This document shows positions 11,928 to 24,340 of a stretch of 64,000 bases of DNA, one piece after another (within the stretch, counting starts at the first letter, position 1; every line of letters starts with the position of its first letter). The stretch is from the NCBI RefSeq assembly GCF_937616625.2, contig NC_065571.1, positions 8,620,501 to 8,684,500 of the forward strand. The letters run 5' to 3'. Below the pieces are notes generated by a model. The model saw nothing but the letters and a program-made list of their open reading frames with translations, made no database searches and was not told where the DNA came from. A program made the position numbers and the translations under genes. This DNA is from Mercurialis annua (lineage: Eukaryota; Streptophyta; Magnoliopsida; Malpighiales; Euphorbiaceae).

Positions 11928-12829
11928 TTTTGTTTTTTGATTTATGCGATATTAATTAATTTCTTCTCAAGTTGAAGAAATTAATTAATTTACAAGTTTT
12001 GTTAGATCATATGTCAAGTAATTGAAAGATAAATACACACCAGTTTTCTTTTTTCATGATCCTTTTGTTCTGATAATAACAATTGGGTTCTTTTCTTTTT
12101 TTGTTATAATTAATTACTTAATTCAATTCGAACAAATTTTAGCCTTAAGTTAATTAAGACAACAAGCATTTTTCTTTTGAAAAATAGTATTTTATATCCA
12201 AAACGGCGTCGTTTTAATGTAAAACGGTGCCGTTTTACATTCAAAACGGTGCTTGCAAATTTTTGAAAGTTCATGTACTTTTTTACCAAAATTAAAAGAT
12301 TATATTAAATACTAAAAACAAGCGAAAGTTTGTGATTTTTGATGCATTTAAGCCTTTAAAAAACATAAATTAATATCATATTTTAAAAGTATTAAACATT
12401 TATGAAGATATCCCAAGTACAAAAAAAAAATCCCAATGATACTCGATTTGTCTTTTTTTATTATTTTATTTATTCAAGCAATTTTAATAAAAGATAATAT
12501 ATACTTCTTATTGACTTTATATTTTTTTTGAATCCATCAAATTTCATTAAATAAAATTTGAAACAGTTACGTTTGTAAAAAAATTAAAAGCTAAATCTGA
12601 TGACCTGACATGTAACAGACAACATGCTGTCTGATTCACAAATTTACTTACGAAAATAAAAAATAAATTATCAACTGTTTTGCTAAATAAGTGTAGTCTT
12701 CGATCAAACTCCCTCATCAACCGCAAATTGATTTTTTATAACAAAAACTACAATCGTGATATTCTATTCAACACTAATCATATCAAACAAGAGATAATCA
12801 ATCTAATATCATGAGCTGAGGATGTTATA
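11928..12829. other. 3' flank of STIG1-like gene 1; no gene seen
   Basis: AT-rich. It contains palindromic words around AAAACGGCGTCGTTTT and ATGTAAAACGG/CCGTTTTACAT at 12200-12241, perhaps a MITE remnant. No coding frame is supported. The left LTR expected for the adjoining Athila-like element is not recognisable here. Confidence 0.5.
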
Positions 12830-13806
12830 CATCCTCACACTAGTTTCCTGCATATCCATCAATCTGTCAAGTCAAAATAAGGTAGAAAAGAGGAAGATAA
12901 GAAAAGGTAAAGTGTGTAAAATGTGTGTAAAACAACAAAAATACGGTTAAGGCAAATGGGTTAAACTAAGGGGAAATGGGTAGGCTATTTAAAGTGGTCT
13001 AAAGAATGGGTTATCCTAATTGCCATTTATCACTTTCAAATTATTCAACCTACAATGCAATTTTACTGTGGACGCAAGGCAAGTTCTAGAAAATCAACAT
13101 GTATCGACTCACACCACAATAAAATGAGACATAAAAAATATGCTCGATAAGCCTCAAAAATCTCACAAAACTGGGTAAACACAAGGTGATTTAAAATACA
13201 AACCTGTTTAATTGCTCAAAATTTCAGAATTTACACAAGTGCTTCTGTCAAGATTGTCATGCCAAAATTCACAAAATTCAGAAGAAAGAACATATTTTTC
13301 AAAGTGCAAAATTTCACCTCAGTCCTATTAATTCATGCTGGTTAACTAAGCAGAAGTTATTTAACTGTCATTCTCACAATGTTGTTCTAACACAAAAGCA
13401 AAAATTAACCAACTCATTAAATAGGGGGAACGAAAACACTAAAATTCCAACAATGCTGACATAGCATCAATCATGGCATAAGCGACAAAATGACAAAGCA
13501 AAGCGGTAAGTGCAAGTAGCATAACATCCAACATAACATAGCATAAATACACCCCACGGGTTCACCACATAAAACTAAACACACTCCTAAATAAAAACAA
13601 AAACAAACACCAAGCTAAAAAGAATATAAAACATAATGTTTTCCCCACCCTTACATTATTTCATGCATTGTCCCCAATGCAATGAAATAAAAATAAAACA
13701 TAACTGAATCATAAAAATGTAAAGGGTGAAAGGAAGGATACCCTTGGGATTGCCTCCCAAGCGCGCTTTAGTTAGAGTCCAAAACTAGACTCTTCGCGTA
13801 AGGTTG

Positions 13807-14717
13807 TTAAAAATACAACCTAACATGAGGAAGCCGTCTTGGTAGCATCTTCTCCCTCTTTTCTTTTGTTGGCTCCTTCAAATAAAAATCAGGTGATACA
13901 GAGTATGCATTGTCTCTATAATAAAGGACAAGAAGAGTGTTAAGGATATGCATATGTTTGATATTATTTCCATCATACTTGGAATCAAACCCTTCTAAGA
14001 ATGGATCCTTGTAATCAAAGGTTTTGTTGATTTCCTCATAGAGTACTGTAATACCAAATTTCTCCCCACGTTTATCATTGAAGCTGATAGAAAAAGTAAG
14101 TGGGTCGGTAACTGAAGCTTCAAGTTCACTACTCTCACACTGTTCTTCCTCGTACTCTGAAGACACCTTTGTGGAATGATGTTCCACTAATGTCTTATCA
14201 CTTACCAACTCCAACTCCATGTCCATGGCTTGTTCTTTTGGATTTACCTTAGTAGTGTGGATGGTAAACACCCTTGCTTTCGAGTCTGCAGTGCTTGGGC
14301 CATCTGCTGATTCTGCAACTCAAGATTGTGGATAGTGGCAGCATGATTCCTCAATGTTTCCTGAGTCTCATCATCATTCTTCATCATCATCTCCATCATT
14401 TTATCAAACTTGCTATGGAGAGATTCTTCCTGCTCTCTCTGCTGTTCAGTCTCATATGAATACTGTAGTTCATCGCCAAAGTTGAAATTAGAGTTCCACT
14501 GGTCTTGAAATGTTTGGAAGTTCCCCCAATTGTTGTTCCACCCATAATTTTGATGGTTGTCCCACCCAAGATTGTATATGTTGGAATAAGGATCACTAGC
14601 TTGACCTTGACCACCCACAAAGTTGACATGTTCATTTGAAGTTGGATAAAGTATTGGACATTCAGCCTCAGTGTGGTAGAAACTCCCACAAACAACGCAA
14701 TTCTGATTCCAAGCCAT
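13807..14717 (-). pseudogene. Gag-like zinc-knuckle protein of the outer element, frameshifted
   Basis: Two minus-strand frames, 14717-14244 and 14271-13807, are together collinear with the intact 304-residue protein at 30677-31591. A small indel near 14260 separates them. The first begins MAWNQNC and holds a CX2CX4HX4C zinc knuckle (CVVC, H, C), an SDPYSN..N.GW stretch typical of Athila Gag C-termini, and a helical segment. The second ends in the conserved LPHVRLYF. No capsid, protease or polymerase is present, so the element was non-autonomous. Confidence 0.75.
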
Positions 14718-14851
14718 TACACGTCTTTAAAAACAGTACACCATGGAAAAGGTACCTGAAGATAAATCGACAAATACCCACGGCGTAAAACAAGAAAATA
14801 AAAAAATAAATCAAACCGAGCTATCCTAACTTAGATGTTAAAGATATGCTT

Positions 14852-14869
14852 TCCCCGGCAACGGCGCCA
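14852..14869 (-). other. tRNA-Asp primer binding site, outer element
   Basis: TCCCCGGCAACGGCGCCA on the plus strand equals the 3' end of plant tRNA-Asp, so the minus-strand RNA is complementary to that tRNA. The LTR edge is 6 bp away at 14876. This primer is typical of Athila-like elements. Confidence 0.85.
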
Positions 14870-14946
14870 AAAACTTGTTGGCAAAATACTGCAAGCGTAC
14901 AGTGTCAACTCGTAATACAGACTGTGAAGTCCGGATATCGTACCCA

Positions 14947-17094
14947 TGTAATACCCCAAAATATTTTAAGATAATTATGTCGTGCCGCGTGTCGTGATTC
15001 CGATAAATTAAATTAAGAAGAATTCAATTTAATTATATCGGGAAATTTGAATAAATTTTAATAAGTCAGTTAGCGGGATTTGGGATTTAACTTCAAAAAA
15101 TTAATATAAAGTAATTTATAAATCCCGTAAGAAATTTTATTTCGCCAAAGTCCGCGAAATAATTTATAGTATTTGTGGTAAAAGTTTCAAGTCAATCGGA
15201 GACCGTTTAAAATTTGGACGCGAATAGGTTTTGGACTGAATTGAAACTTTTGAAAAGTTTCAAGGACCAAAGTGCAAATTAGCCAGATTATATATATATT
15301 TTCCTTCAGATGAAGGAACCATCCAGACTTCATCTCCTTTCCATTTCTTTCGATCATAAACGGCGATAACGTACGTTTCCGTCGCTCGATTCCGTTTCTC
15401 GTCCATTTTCGACGTTTAATAACTCGAATTGATCGTATTCACGAGGCGAATCACGGTAAGCTTGGCGTTTTACCGTTTCGTTGATTATATTTTGAGTTAT
15501 ATCGATTCAAAGTTTTATGCCACGAAACGATTTTATCGTTTTATTGATTATTAGATTCGATTATAGCGTTTAGAGTTTAGAATTAGTGTTTTTGGCACGT
15601 TTACGCTTCGTTTGGATGTCGGATCGTTGAAAGCATGTCGGAATCGGGTCCAGGGTTGAAAAACCCGTATTGTGCGTAGCACAGCTTAGCTGTGCGAACG
15701 CACAGCACCCTGTGCGTTCGCACAGGTGCTGTGCGAACGCACAGCAAGACTGTGCGATCGCACAGTCTGAACAGACTGTGCGAACGCACAGTCTGCTGTG
15801 CGAACGCACAGTGGGACGTGCTCTCGCACAGCAGTTCGCCCGGCCGTTTTACTTCCAAATCTTACCCCATTTCGCGTAGGATTGTCAGAATCGATTAGTT
15901 ATCGATTAACTTGAATAGTTAACCTAATGAGGTTAAACGTGAATAGATTTTGAAGTGGTATACGGTCCGTAAACGAGTTTGATATCGTTTATCGGAATAT
16001 ACGTGAGAAGCACGATGATTAATGAAAGAAAAACGTATTGAATCTCGAGTCTAGAGTCAATCTTAGAATAGGATTCTGATGTGAGTCAAATGTTTTGAAA
16101 TTTGTTTTAGATCCAGCAAGGCAAGAAGGAGCTGGACCAGGAGTTCGGGAAGCTTGACGTTCTAAAGCCCCGACGTATTTTTGGATAAGCGTTTTCAGTA
16201 AGTTTATACGATTTGCTTTTAAAGTATTTAAGCAATTATTTTATATTGCTTTGTATTTGAATTTCATGTTTAGTTTGCGAATTCTTTTTATGAATTGCAT
16301 ATGTCTGATTTGAAACCAGTATTGATCCGATGGAACGTGCTACCTATTGGGCGACAATTGGACTGTGTGATCACCAGTTTTGATATAACTCAGCTGGGAG
16401 CTGATGATGAATATGAAATTTACGATTGGGTTATGATTTAGATACGCAGAGTGAACTCGGCTACGGTGTAGCCTGGAAGTCCCCGTATCTAGTGGCTGGG
16501 CCACCAGCGAGTTGGACTCGCAATTGATAATTATGATTGGGTTGATAGATTGATTATTAGTATGTTTGAGGATTAAGGTTTCAATCGGATCCTGTACTTG
16601 GCTGCATATAATTGATTACGATTTTATGTTTTATTTGAATACTTATTAGTAAATGTATGAACTCACTCAGTATATCCCAATATACTGACCCCTCACAGAT
16701 TTCCTTTCAGGATAAAGACGCTTTGAAGCAACGGACTTCTATCCTACTTCCAGAAGTCTGTATTTTTGAGTATGTAAAGAAACAGTACTTTACTCTTAGA
16801 GCTGCAGTAGATAAGTATTTTGTCAGTCAGCTTGTAATATATAGTTTTCTGTAAATATAACTTTAACGTTTTAAAGTTTTAAACGCTTTACGCCTGCTGC
16901 GTTATTTATATTGTGATTGCCAGAGGGTATGTGTGCCTGGCATGTGTGTTTCTGCATGACACGTGTTTATTTACGTCATGCATGACATTTATATTTGCGA
17001 AAAATTATTTTACGTTTTTAGGCTTGCTACGGGTTTCGGAGCAACCACTCCCATTCCCTAGCGCCGGTCTCGACCCTGAGATTGGGTCGTGACA
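14947..17094 (+). repeat. 5' LTR of the Tekay-like element, 2148 bp
   Basis: A TATA-like run (TATATATATATTTT) at about 15289 suggests transcription starts near 15320. Downstream are good splice signals: donor ACG|GTAAGC at 15456, acceptor TTTGTTTTAG at 16110, donor TCA|GTAAGT at 16198 and acceptor TTCCTTTCAG at 16710. The palindrome cluster lies in the first predicted intron. The LTR ends just before the primer site. Confidence 0.93.
15670..15834. repeat. Cluster of CTGTGCG-NN-CGCACAG palindromes, 5' LTR
   Basis: Six full palindromes with arms (C)TGTGCG and CGCACA(G) have the centre AA, TT or AT. Degenerate copies flank them at both ends (TGTGCGTAGCACA, CGTGCTCTCGCACA). They are separated by irregular spacers of a few bases. 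Several overlapping short reading frames here are by-products of the repeat. Confidence 0.9.
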
Positions 17095-17098
17095 AAGT

Positions 17099-17110
17099 TG
17101 GTATCAGAGC
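17099..17110 (+). other. Initiator tRNA-Met primer binding site
   Basis: TGGTATCAGAGC is complementary to the 3' end of plant initiator tRNA-Met and lies 4 bp after the 5' LTR. This is standard for Ty3/gypsy chromoviruses. Confidence 0.92.
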
Positions 17111-17357
17111 ATGGTCCAGTTACCATTGCTTATGTTAGAAGAGTGATTGATTTTCATAGGATTCTACTGCAGCACATAGGACTCGAGTCTTGTCTTTGTT
17201 ACGTATTCGTTTGATTTTCAAACTTTCAGCTTTCCCTCTAGGATGTGAGTCTGTTATACGTGTGTGTTCGCATGTGACGAGATGCGTGTTTAATACGGTA
17301 TGTGTTTGCGATAGTATGCGATTTTGTGGCTAAGTAACGCTGTTTGTCTTGGTCAGG

Positions 17358-18772
17358 ATGTCTGACCAACGACAAGAAGTAGAGCGAGCTGCCGTTGCAG
17401 CACGAAATGTTATAGAAGGGGCGCATGACGTCCATCCAGAAGCTCAAGATGAGTCTTCTGTTCACGGAGGAGGAGGTGGCCAAGAGGCCCAGGCGCAGGC
17501 ACCTGGAGTGCAAGCGCAAGCCCAGCAACCTAATGTTGTGGGTTTTGATCTGAATCAGTTCCTTACGGGAATTGCGGCTATGCAAGCCAATCAGGCTGAG
17601 GTGCAGAATATGCATCGTGAGCAACTACAGCAGCAACAGTTGCGTAACGTGGCTTTCACCGATCGAGATATCGTTTTGGCTTATATGCGCCTCAAGCCAA
17701 CTAAGTTTGACAGTACAGGTGATGCTCTCGATTTCCTCGAAGAAGTAGAACGTAATGCTCGACGCCTACAAGCCAATGAGAGACAGACCATCATTATGGT
17801 GGAAATGTCATTGAAAGGACCTGCGAAAGATTGGTTTCAGCAGCATATTCAGCCAACCATGGATACTATGACCTGGGCTGAATTCGTGAACCATTTTAGG
17901 GAATACTTTTTACCTTATGCGGTGACAGAAAGTTATCGTAGTCAGTGGTTGACCCTGAGTAGAGGCAATCGGTCTGTGCAGGAGTATGTGACGGAGTTCA
18001 CTAGAGTGAGTAGGTTTGCACCAGACCTGACTACAGACCCAGTTAGAGTGAACTCAAGATTTGTAGAGGGTCTAGGAGCTGAATTTGTGAGTCTAACGTC
18101 TGATATCGGAAGAACCCTAGTGCAACTGATTGATAGCGCTAGGCAAATGGAAATTTCTCTGATCCGTTTTGGGATACCAATGTTGTACCTGTGAGAGATA
18201 ATACGTTTCGTAGCGTACAGAGCGCACCTACCCGATCATATGCTGGGAATTATTCTCGACCTCCATCACGTCAGCAGAGAAATAAGAGAGCTCGATATGG
18301 AACTAGAGTCAGTACTTCAGGCACTGGATTTAGTGCCAGATCGATGAGTGACATGGGAGGCGGAGTTCCTATATGTCTGAACTGTAATAGGAGGCACTAT
18401 GGCGCGTGTTACACTGCTAATGGAGCATGTTTTAACTGTGGTCAACGGGGCCATTTTGCTAGAGATTGTCCGAGGCAGATGCCTCAGGGTTCGATGACTA
18501 CTGTAGTACAACCTTCTTATCAGCAGCAGAGGACTGCACAGCAAACAGCATCAGGATACGATCAGACAGGAAGTACCTTTACTGGCCAGAGAGGCCGTGG
18601 TTATGCAAATCGAGGAGGAAGAAATGGCGGAGGACGCGGTACTGGTCAGACTTCGCAGGCTGGCGGGAGTCAGGCCAGAGTCTTTGCACTGAATCCTCAG
18701 GACTCAGGCTTCCAATGCGGTGGTGCAAGGTACCTTTTCTATCGCTTCTCAAGACGCTCTAATTTTATTTGA
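17358..18772 (+). pseudogene. Tekay-like Gag, frameshifted
   Basis: The first frame starts at ATG 17358 (MSDQRQE) and stops at 18194. It holds the plant retrotransposon Gag capsid domain (KPTKFDSTGDALDFLEEVER through GPAKDWF to YVTEFTRVSRFAPDL). The Gag homology then continues in another frame (18191-18772) with a CX2CX4HX4C zinc knuckle (CFNCGQRGHFARDC) and a Gly/Arg-rich stretch. The break is a small indel near the T/G run at 18165-18172. A second shift near 18695-18710 moves into the protease frame. Intact relatives read gag and pol as one frame, so both are probably mutations. Confidence 0.85.
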
Positions 18773-21700
18773 TCCGGGCGCTACGCATTCGTTTGTTTCA
18801 CCTAGTTTTGCTAGTAAGTTAGGAGTGCAACCAGCGTACCTTAGGAACCCTTTATCTGTAGCTACCCCAGTTGGCGAGAGTGTGGAAGTTAGTATCGTTT
18901 ATCCGTCCTGTCCTGTGAAAGTTCAAGGACGAGATTTGTTAGTTGACTTAATTTTACTCGAAGTATTAGCTTTTGATGTCATATTAGGAATGGATTGGCT
19001 ATCTCAGCACTATGCCAATGTGGATTGCCGGAAGAAGACGGTAACGTTTAACACGCCTGGAATTGAAGCAGTTTCAATTCAGGGTGATAGAATGGAATCT
19101 TCTGCAAGTATTATTTCAGCTATTAAAGCTTGTAGTATGTTGAAGAAGGGATGTCAAGGATTTTTAGCGATAGTACGAGACATGGAGAAGAAAAGTATAA
19201 ATTTAAGTGACGTGCCAGTTGTGTCAGAATATGCAGACGTTTTTCCAGAGGAATTACCTGGAATACCCCCAGATCGCGAGATTGAGTTCTGTATCGAATT
19301 GGCTCCTGGCACGAAGCCGATATCGATACTACCTTATCGAATGGCGCCAGCAGAGCTCAAGGAACTTAAGGATCAGCTAGAAGAGTTGTTTGATCGTGGT
19401 TTCATCAGACCGAGTGTATCCCCATGGGGTGCACCAGTGCTATTCATGAAAAAGAAGGATGGATCGCTTCGATTATGTATTGATTATCGACAGCTGAACA
19501 AGGTAACGATCAAGAATAAGTATCCGTTACCTAGGATCGACGATTTGTTCGACCAGTTACAAGGAGCGAAATACTTTTCCAAGATTGATCTGAGATCAGG
19601 TTATCATCAGCTAAAGATTCGCGATGATGATGTTCAGAAGACTGCTTTCCGAACTCGATACGGACATTATGAATTCCTTGTTATGTCATTCGGATTGACG
19701 AACGCCCCAGCAGCCTTCATGGATTTGATGAATAGAATATTCAAACCGTACTTGGATCAGTTCGTGATCGTGTTCATCGACGACATTTTGATCTATTCAC
19801 GTTCAGAAGAAGAGCACGCTCAACATCTGCGGATAGTACTACAGAAGCTAAGAGAGCATCAGCTTTACGCCAAATTCTCTAAATGTGAATTTTGGCTAAC
19901 GGAAGTGGCTTTCTTAGGTCATGTGGTTTCACAAAGCGGCATTAAGGTTGACCCAAAGAAGATCGAAGCTGTGATAGAATGGAAGCGGCCTGAATCTGTT
20001 ACGGAAGTTAGAAGTTTCCTTGGTCTAGCAGGATATTATAGACGATTCGTACAGGACTTTTCGAAGATCGCTGTACCATTGACGAAGTTAACTCAGAAAA
20101 ACGCGAAATTCAACTGGACGGACCAGTGTGAACTCAGTTTTCTGAAACTGAAAGAGTGTCTGACGACGGCACCAGTTTTAGCGTTACCAGAAGGAACGGA
20201 AGGATTCACAGTTTACTGTGACGCGTCAAGAGTTGGGCTAGGATGTGTTCTTATGCAACACGGTCGAGTGATTGCATACGCTTCGCGACAGCTCAAGAAG
20301 CACGAAACGAACTATCCCACGCATGATCTAGAGCTAGCAGCGGTGATTTTTGCGTTAAAGATCTGGAGACATTATTTATACGGCGCTACGTGCGAGATCT
20401 TTACAGATCATAAGAGCCTCAAGTACATTTTTGACCAACGAGAGTTAAACCTCAGACAGCGGAGATGGATGGAACTACTGAAAGATTACGACTGCACGAT
20501 ACAATACCATCCAGGCAAGGCCAACGTAGTGGCGGATGCCTTAAGCAGGAAGTCGGCAGGAAGTCTCGCGCATATTACTACGACATGGCGGAGGCCATTA
20601 ATCAACGAGATACATACGATGTTTAGCCAAGGGGTTGAGTTTGAGATCTCATCTCTCGGAAACCTAATGGCTCAGTTAACGATACGATCGACGTTGATAG
20701 ATCAGATCAAAGAGTTGCAAGCAGACGATCCTCAGTTGAAGCATGTTATTGAAGAAGTTCAACAAGAAAAGAGTCAAGATTTCAGTATCGTCGACGGAAT
20801 GTTGAAATATGGTAATCGAATGTGCGTTCCAGACGTGGAAGACTTAAGACAGAAGATCATGGAAGAGACTCATGGAACGAGGTATAGCGTTCATCCTGGT
20901 TCTACGAAGATGTACCATGACATCAAATCAACGTATTGGTGGAGCGGAATGAAGAAAGATATCGCAGAGTTCGTGGCAAAATGCCCGACTTGTCAACAAG
21001 TCAAGTTGGAGCATCAGCGGCCTTACGGATTTCTTCAGCCATTACCCATTCCGGAGTGGAAGTGGGAGCAAATTACGATGGATTTCGTAATCGGATTACC
21101 CAAGACGCAGAAAGGTTTTGATTCTATTTGGGTAATCGTGGATCGTTTAACGAAGTCAGCGCACTTCATTCCTATCAAGACGACTTATTCTGCAACAAAG
21201 TTAGCGGAGATTTATATCGCTAAGATTGTGAGCCTACACGGAGTTCCCGTGTCAATCGTTTCCGACAGAGGTTCCGTATTTACCTCTCATTTCTGGAAGA
21301 GCTTACAAGACACGCTGGGAACGCGATTGAATTTCAGCACTGCGTTTCACCCTCAGACAGACGGTCAGTCTGAACGGACGATTCAAACGTTAGAAGATAT
21401 GCTTCGATTATGTGTATTAGACTTTGGAGGTAGTTGGGATACGTACCTACCTCTAGTCGAGTTTGCCTACAACAACAGCTATCATTCAAGCATTGAGATG
21501 GCTCCTTACGAAGCATTATACGGGCGAAAATGTCGTTCCCCTATCTGTTGGGACGAAGTCGGTGAACGAAAGCTCACCGGAGCAGAGATCATCCAGATTA
21601 CGTCAGAAAAAGTACCATTGATAAAGCAACGTTTGACTACTGCTTCCAGTCGACAGAAGAGTTACGCGGACCCCAAGAGGAAGGATATCGAATTTCAGCT

Positions 21701-22223
21701 CGGAGATTACGTGTTTCTCAAAGTATCACCGATGAAGGGAGTAATTCGTTTCGGAAAGAAGGGCAAATTGGCTCCGAGATATGTCGGACCATATCAGATC
21801 GTAGAACGTATAGGCTCAGTTGCCTATAAGCTGAACTTGCCACAGGAGATGTCGCAAGTTCATCCGGTCTTTCATATTTCCATGCTTCGGAAATATGTAC
21901 CAGATCCTTCTCAAATAATTCAACCACAAGTGGTGGACGTGAGCGAGGAACTAACATATGAAGAACGACCAGTGCAGATTGTCGACACACAGATACGACA
22001 ATTGCGAACGAAGAGAATCCCAATGGTGAAAGTTCTTTGGAGAAGTCAATCTGTAGAAGAGTGCACGTGGGAGACAGAAGAGGATATGAGGCAGAAGTAC
22101 CCATATCTATTCACTCAAGGTACGTGGGTAAACGTTAAATTCGAGGACGAATTTATTTTAAGGGGGGGTGAATGTAATACCCCAAAATATTTTAAGATAA
22201 TTATGTCGTGCCGCGTGTCGTGA
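18720..22223 (+). CDS. Tekay-like Pol polyprotein: PR-RT-RH-INT-chromodomain
   Basis: An open frame of 1167 residues from a nominal start. Protease: DPGATHSF at residue 18. Reverse transcriptase: about 190-375 with FIDD near 352. RNase H: about 485-600, with YCDAS near 500. Integrase: about 700-960 with an HHCC finger (CPTC) and the D, D, E core near 786, 848 and 883. The C-terminal region 1085-1135 ([25 protein letters not shown]) is the chromodomain-like tail that defines chromoviruses. All main catalytic residues are present. The frame runs through the polypurine tract and stops 51 bp inside the 3' LTR. As gag is shifted upstream, this copy probably cannot make a complete Gag-Pol. Confidence 0.92.
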   Translation: MVQGTFSIASQDALILFDPGATHSFVSPSFASKLGVQPAYLRNPLSVATPVGESVEVSIVYPSCPVKVQGRDLLVDLILLEVLAFDVILGMDWLSQHYANVDCRKKTVTFNTPGIEAVSIQGDRMESSASIISAIKACSMLKKGCQGFLAIVRDMEKKSINLSDVPVVSEYADVFPEELPGIPPDREIEFCIELAPGTKPISILPYRMAPAELKELKDQLEELFDRGFIRPSVSPWGAPVLFMKKKDGSLRLCIDYRQLNKVTIKNKYPLPRIDDLFDQLQGAKYFSKIDLRSGYHQLKIRDDDVQKTAFRTRYGHYEFLVMSFGLTNAPAAFMDLMNRIFKPYLDQFVIVFIDDILIYSRSEEEHAQHLRIVLQKLREHQLYAKFSKCEFWLTEVAFLGHVVSQSGIKVDPKKIEAVIEWKRPESVTEVRSFLGLAGYYRRFVQDFSKIAVPLTKLTQKNAKFNWTDQCELSFLKLKECLTTAPVLALPEGTEGFTVYCDASRVGLGCVLMQHGRVIAYASRQLKKHETNYPTHDLELAAVIFALKIWRHYLYGATCEIFTDHKSLKYIFDQRELNLRQRRWMELLKDYDCTIQYHPGKANVVADALSRKSAGSLAHITTTWRRPLINEIHTMFSQGVEFEISSLGNLMAQLTIRSTLIDQIKELQADDPQLKHVIEEVQQEKSQDFSIVDGMLKYGNRMCVPDVEDLRQKIMEETHGTRYSVHPGSTKMYHDIKSTYWWSGMKKDIAEFVAKCPTCQQVKLEHQRPYGFLQPLPIPEWKWEQITMDFVIGLPKTQKGFDSIWVIVDRLTKSAHFIPIKTTYSATKLAEIYIAKIVSLHGVPVSIVSDRGSVFTSHFWKSLQDTLGTRLNFSTAFHPQTDGQSERTIQTLEDMLRLCVLDFGGSWDTYLPLVEFAYNNSYHSSIEMAPYEALYGRKCRSPICWDEVGERKLTGAEIIQITSEKVPLIKQRLTTASSRQKSYADPKRKDIEFQLGDYVFLKVSPMKGVIRFGKKGKLAPRYVGPYQIVERIGSVAYKLNLPQEMSQVHPVFHISMLRKYVPDPSQIIQPQVVDVSEELTYEERPVQIVDTQIRQLRTKRIPMVKVLWRSQSVEECTWETEEDMRQKYPYLFTQGTWVNVKFEDEFILRGGECNTPKYFKIIMSCRVS
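22157..22170 (+). other. Polypurine tract of the Tekay-like element
   Basis: TTTAAGGGGGGGTG lies immediately before the 3' LTR start at 22173. It is also read as part of the Pol frame. Confidence 0.85.
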
Positions 22224-24340
22224 TTCCGATAAATTAAATTAAGAAGAATTTAATTTAATTATATCGGGAAATTTGAATAAATTTTAATAAGTCAGTTAGC
22301 GGGATTTGGGATTTAACTTCAAAAAATTAATATAAAGTAATTTATAAATCCCGTAAGAAATTTTATTTCGCCAAAGTCCGCGAAATAATTTATAGTATTT
22401 GTGGTAAAAGTTTCAAGTCAATCGGAGACCGTTTAAAATTTGGACGCGAATAGGTTTTGGACTGAATTGAAACTTTTGAAAAGTTTCAAGGACCAAAGTG
22501 CAAATTAGCCAGATTATATATATATTTTCCTTCAGATGAAGGAACCATCCAGACTTCATCTCCTTTCCATTTCTTTCGATCATAAACGGCGATAACGTAC
22601 GTTTCCGTCGCTCGATTCCGTTTCTCGTCCATTTTCGACGTTTAATAACTCGAATTGATCGTATTCACGAGGCGAATCACGGTAAGCTTGGCGTTTTACC
22701 GTTTCGTTGATTATATTTTGAGTTATATCGATTCAAAGTTTTATGCCACGAAACGATTTTATCGTTTTATTGATTATTGGATTCGATTATAGCGTTTAGA
22801 GTTTAGAATTAGTGTTTTTGGCACGTTTACGCTTCGTTTGGATGTCGGATCGTTGAAAGCATGTCGGAATCGGGTCCGGGGTTGAAAAACCCGTACTGTG
22901 CGTAGCACAACTTAGCTGTGCGAACGCACAGCACCCTGTGCGTTCGCACAGGTGCTGTGCGAACGCACAGCAAGACTGTGCGATCGCACAGTCTGAACAG
23001 ACTGTGCGAACGCACAGTCAACTGTGCGAACGCACAGTCTGCTGTGCGAACGCACAGTGGGACGTGCTCTCGCACAGCAGTTCGCCCGACCGTTTTACTT
23101 CCAAATCTTACCCCATTTCGCGTAGGATTGTCAGAATCGATTAGTTATCGATTAACTTGAATAGTTAACCTAATGAGGTTAAACGTGAATAGATTTTGAA
23201 GTGGTATACGGTCCGTAAACGAGTTTGATATCGTTTATCGGAATATACGTGAGAAGCACGATGATTAATGAAAGAAAAACGTATTGAATCTCAAGTCTAG
23301 AGTCAATCTTAGAATAGGATTCTGATGTGAGTCAAATGTTTTGAAATTTGTTTTAGATCCAGCAAGGCAAGAAGGAGCTGGACCAGGAGTTCGGGAAGCT
23401 TGACGTTCTAAAGCCCCGACGTATTTTTGGATAAGCGTTTTCAGTAAGTTTATACGATTTGCTTTTAAAGTATTTAAGCAATTATTTTATATTGCTTTGT
23501 ATTTGAATTTCATGTTTAGTTTGCGAATTCTTTTTATGAATTGCATATGTCTGATTTGAAACCAGTATTGATCCGATGGAACGTGCTACCTATTGGGCGA
23601 CAATTGGACTGTGTGATCACCAGTTTTGATATAACTCAGCTGGGAGCTGATGATGAATATGAAATTTACGATTGGGTTATGATTTAGATACGCAGAGTGA
23701 ACTCGGCTACGGTGTAGCCTGGAAGTCCCCGTATCTAGTGGCTGGGCCACCAGCGAGTTGGACTCGCAATTGATAATTATGATTGGGTTGATAGATTGAT
23801 TATTAGTATGTTTGAGGATTAAGGTTTCAATCGGATCCTGTACTTGGCTGCATATAATTGATTACGATTTTATGTTTTATTTGAATACTTATTAGTAAAT
23901 GTATGAACTCACTCAGTATATCCCAATATACTGACCCCTCACAGATTTCCTTTCAGGATAAAGACGCTTTGAAGCAACGGACTTCTATCCTACTTCCAGA
24001 AGTCTGTATTTTTGAGTATGTAAAGAAACAGTACTTTACTCTTAGAGCTGCAGTAGATAAGTATTTTGTCAGTCAGCTTGTAATATATAGTTTTCTGTAA
24101 ATATAACTTTAACGTTTTAAAGTTTTAAACGCTTTACGCCTGCTGCGTTATTTATATTGTGATTGCCAGAGGGTATGTGTGCCTGGCATGTGTGTTTCTG
24201 CATGACACGTGTTTATTTACGTCATGCATGACATTTATATTTGCGAAAAATTATTTTACGTTTTTAGGCTTGCTACGGGTTTCGGAGCAACCACTCCCAT
24301 TTCCTAGCGCCGGTCTCGACCCTGAGATTGGGTCGTGACA
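22173..24340 (+). repeat. 3' LTR of the Tekay-like element, 2168 bp
   Basis: Collinear with the 5' LTR and longer by 20 bp, the difference being one additional palindrome unit. The single-base differences are nearly all C/T or G/A transitions (for example at 22778 and 24302), as expected when methylated cytosines mutate. Confidence 0.93.
22895..23074. repeat. Cluster of CTGTGCG-NN-CGCACAG palindromes, 3' LTR
   Basis: Same cluster as in the 5' LTR but with seven full units. The added unit, ACTGTGCGAACGCACAGT at about 23021-23038, accounts for the LTR length difference. Confidence 0.9.

Larger units (their letters stand above)
14947..24340 (+). mobile_element. Tekay-like Ty3/gypsy chromovirus, full length, 9394 bp
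   Basis: LTRs at 14947-17094 and 22173-24340 start TGTAATACCCC and end GGGTCGTGACA. The 5-bp target duplication ACCCA is at 14942-14946 and 24341-24345. It has an initiator-methionine tRNA primer site, gag, pol (protease, reverse transcriptase, RNase H, integrase, chromodomain-like tail) and a polypurine tract. I count about eight single-base differences between LTRs plus one 20-bp unit, so insertion is recent. Two frameshifts break the usual single gag-pol frame. It lies inside the LTR of the outer Athila-like element. Confidence 0.95.

Noticed and set aside
14852..14869. tRNA-Asp gene fragment
   Set aside because: Only the 18 bases matching the tRNA 3' end are present, directly next to an LTR, so it is a primer binding site.
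15670..15834. CRISPR-like array
   Set aside because: Units are palindromes with irregular short spacers inside a plant LTR; no leader or cas genes, and the host is eukaryotic.
15570..15898. Several overlapping frames rich in CVRT/CAFAQ/RTHS on both strands
   Set aside because: They are translations of the palindrome cluster and have no independent support; the same frames recur at 22827-23160.
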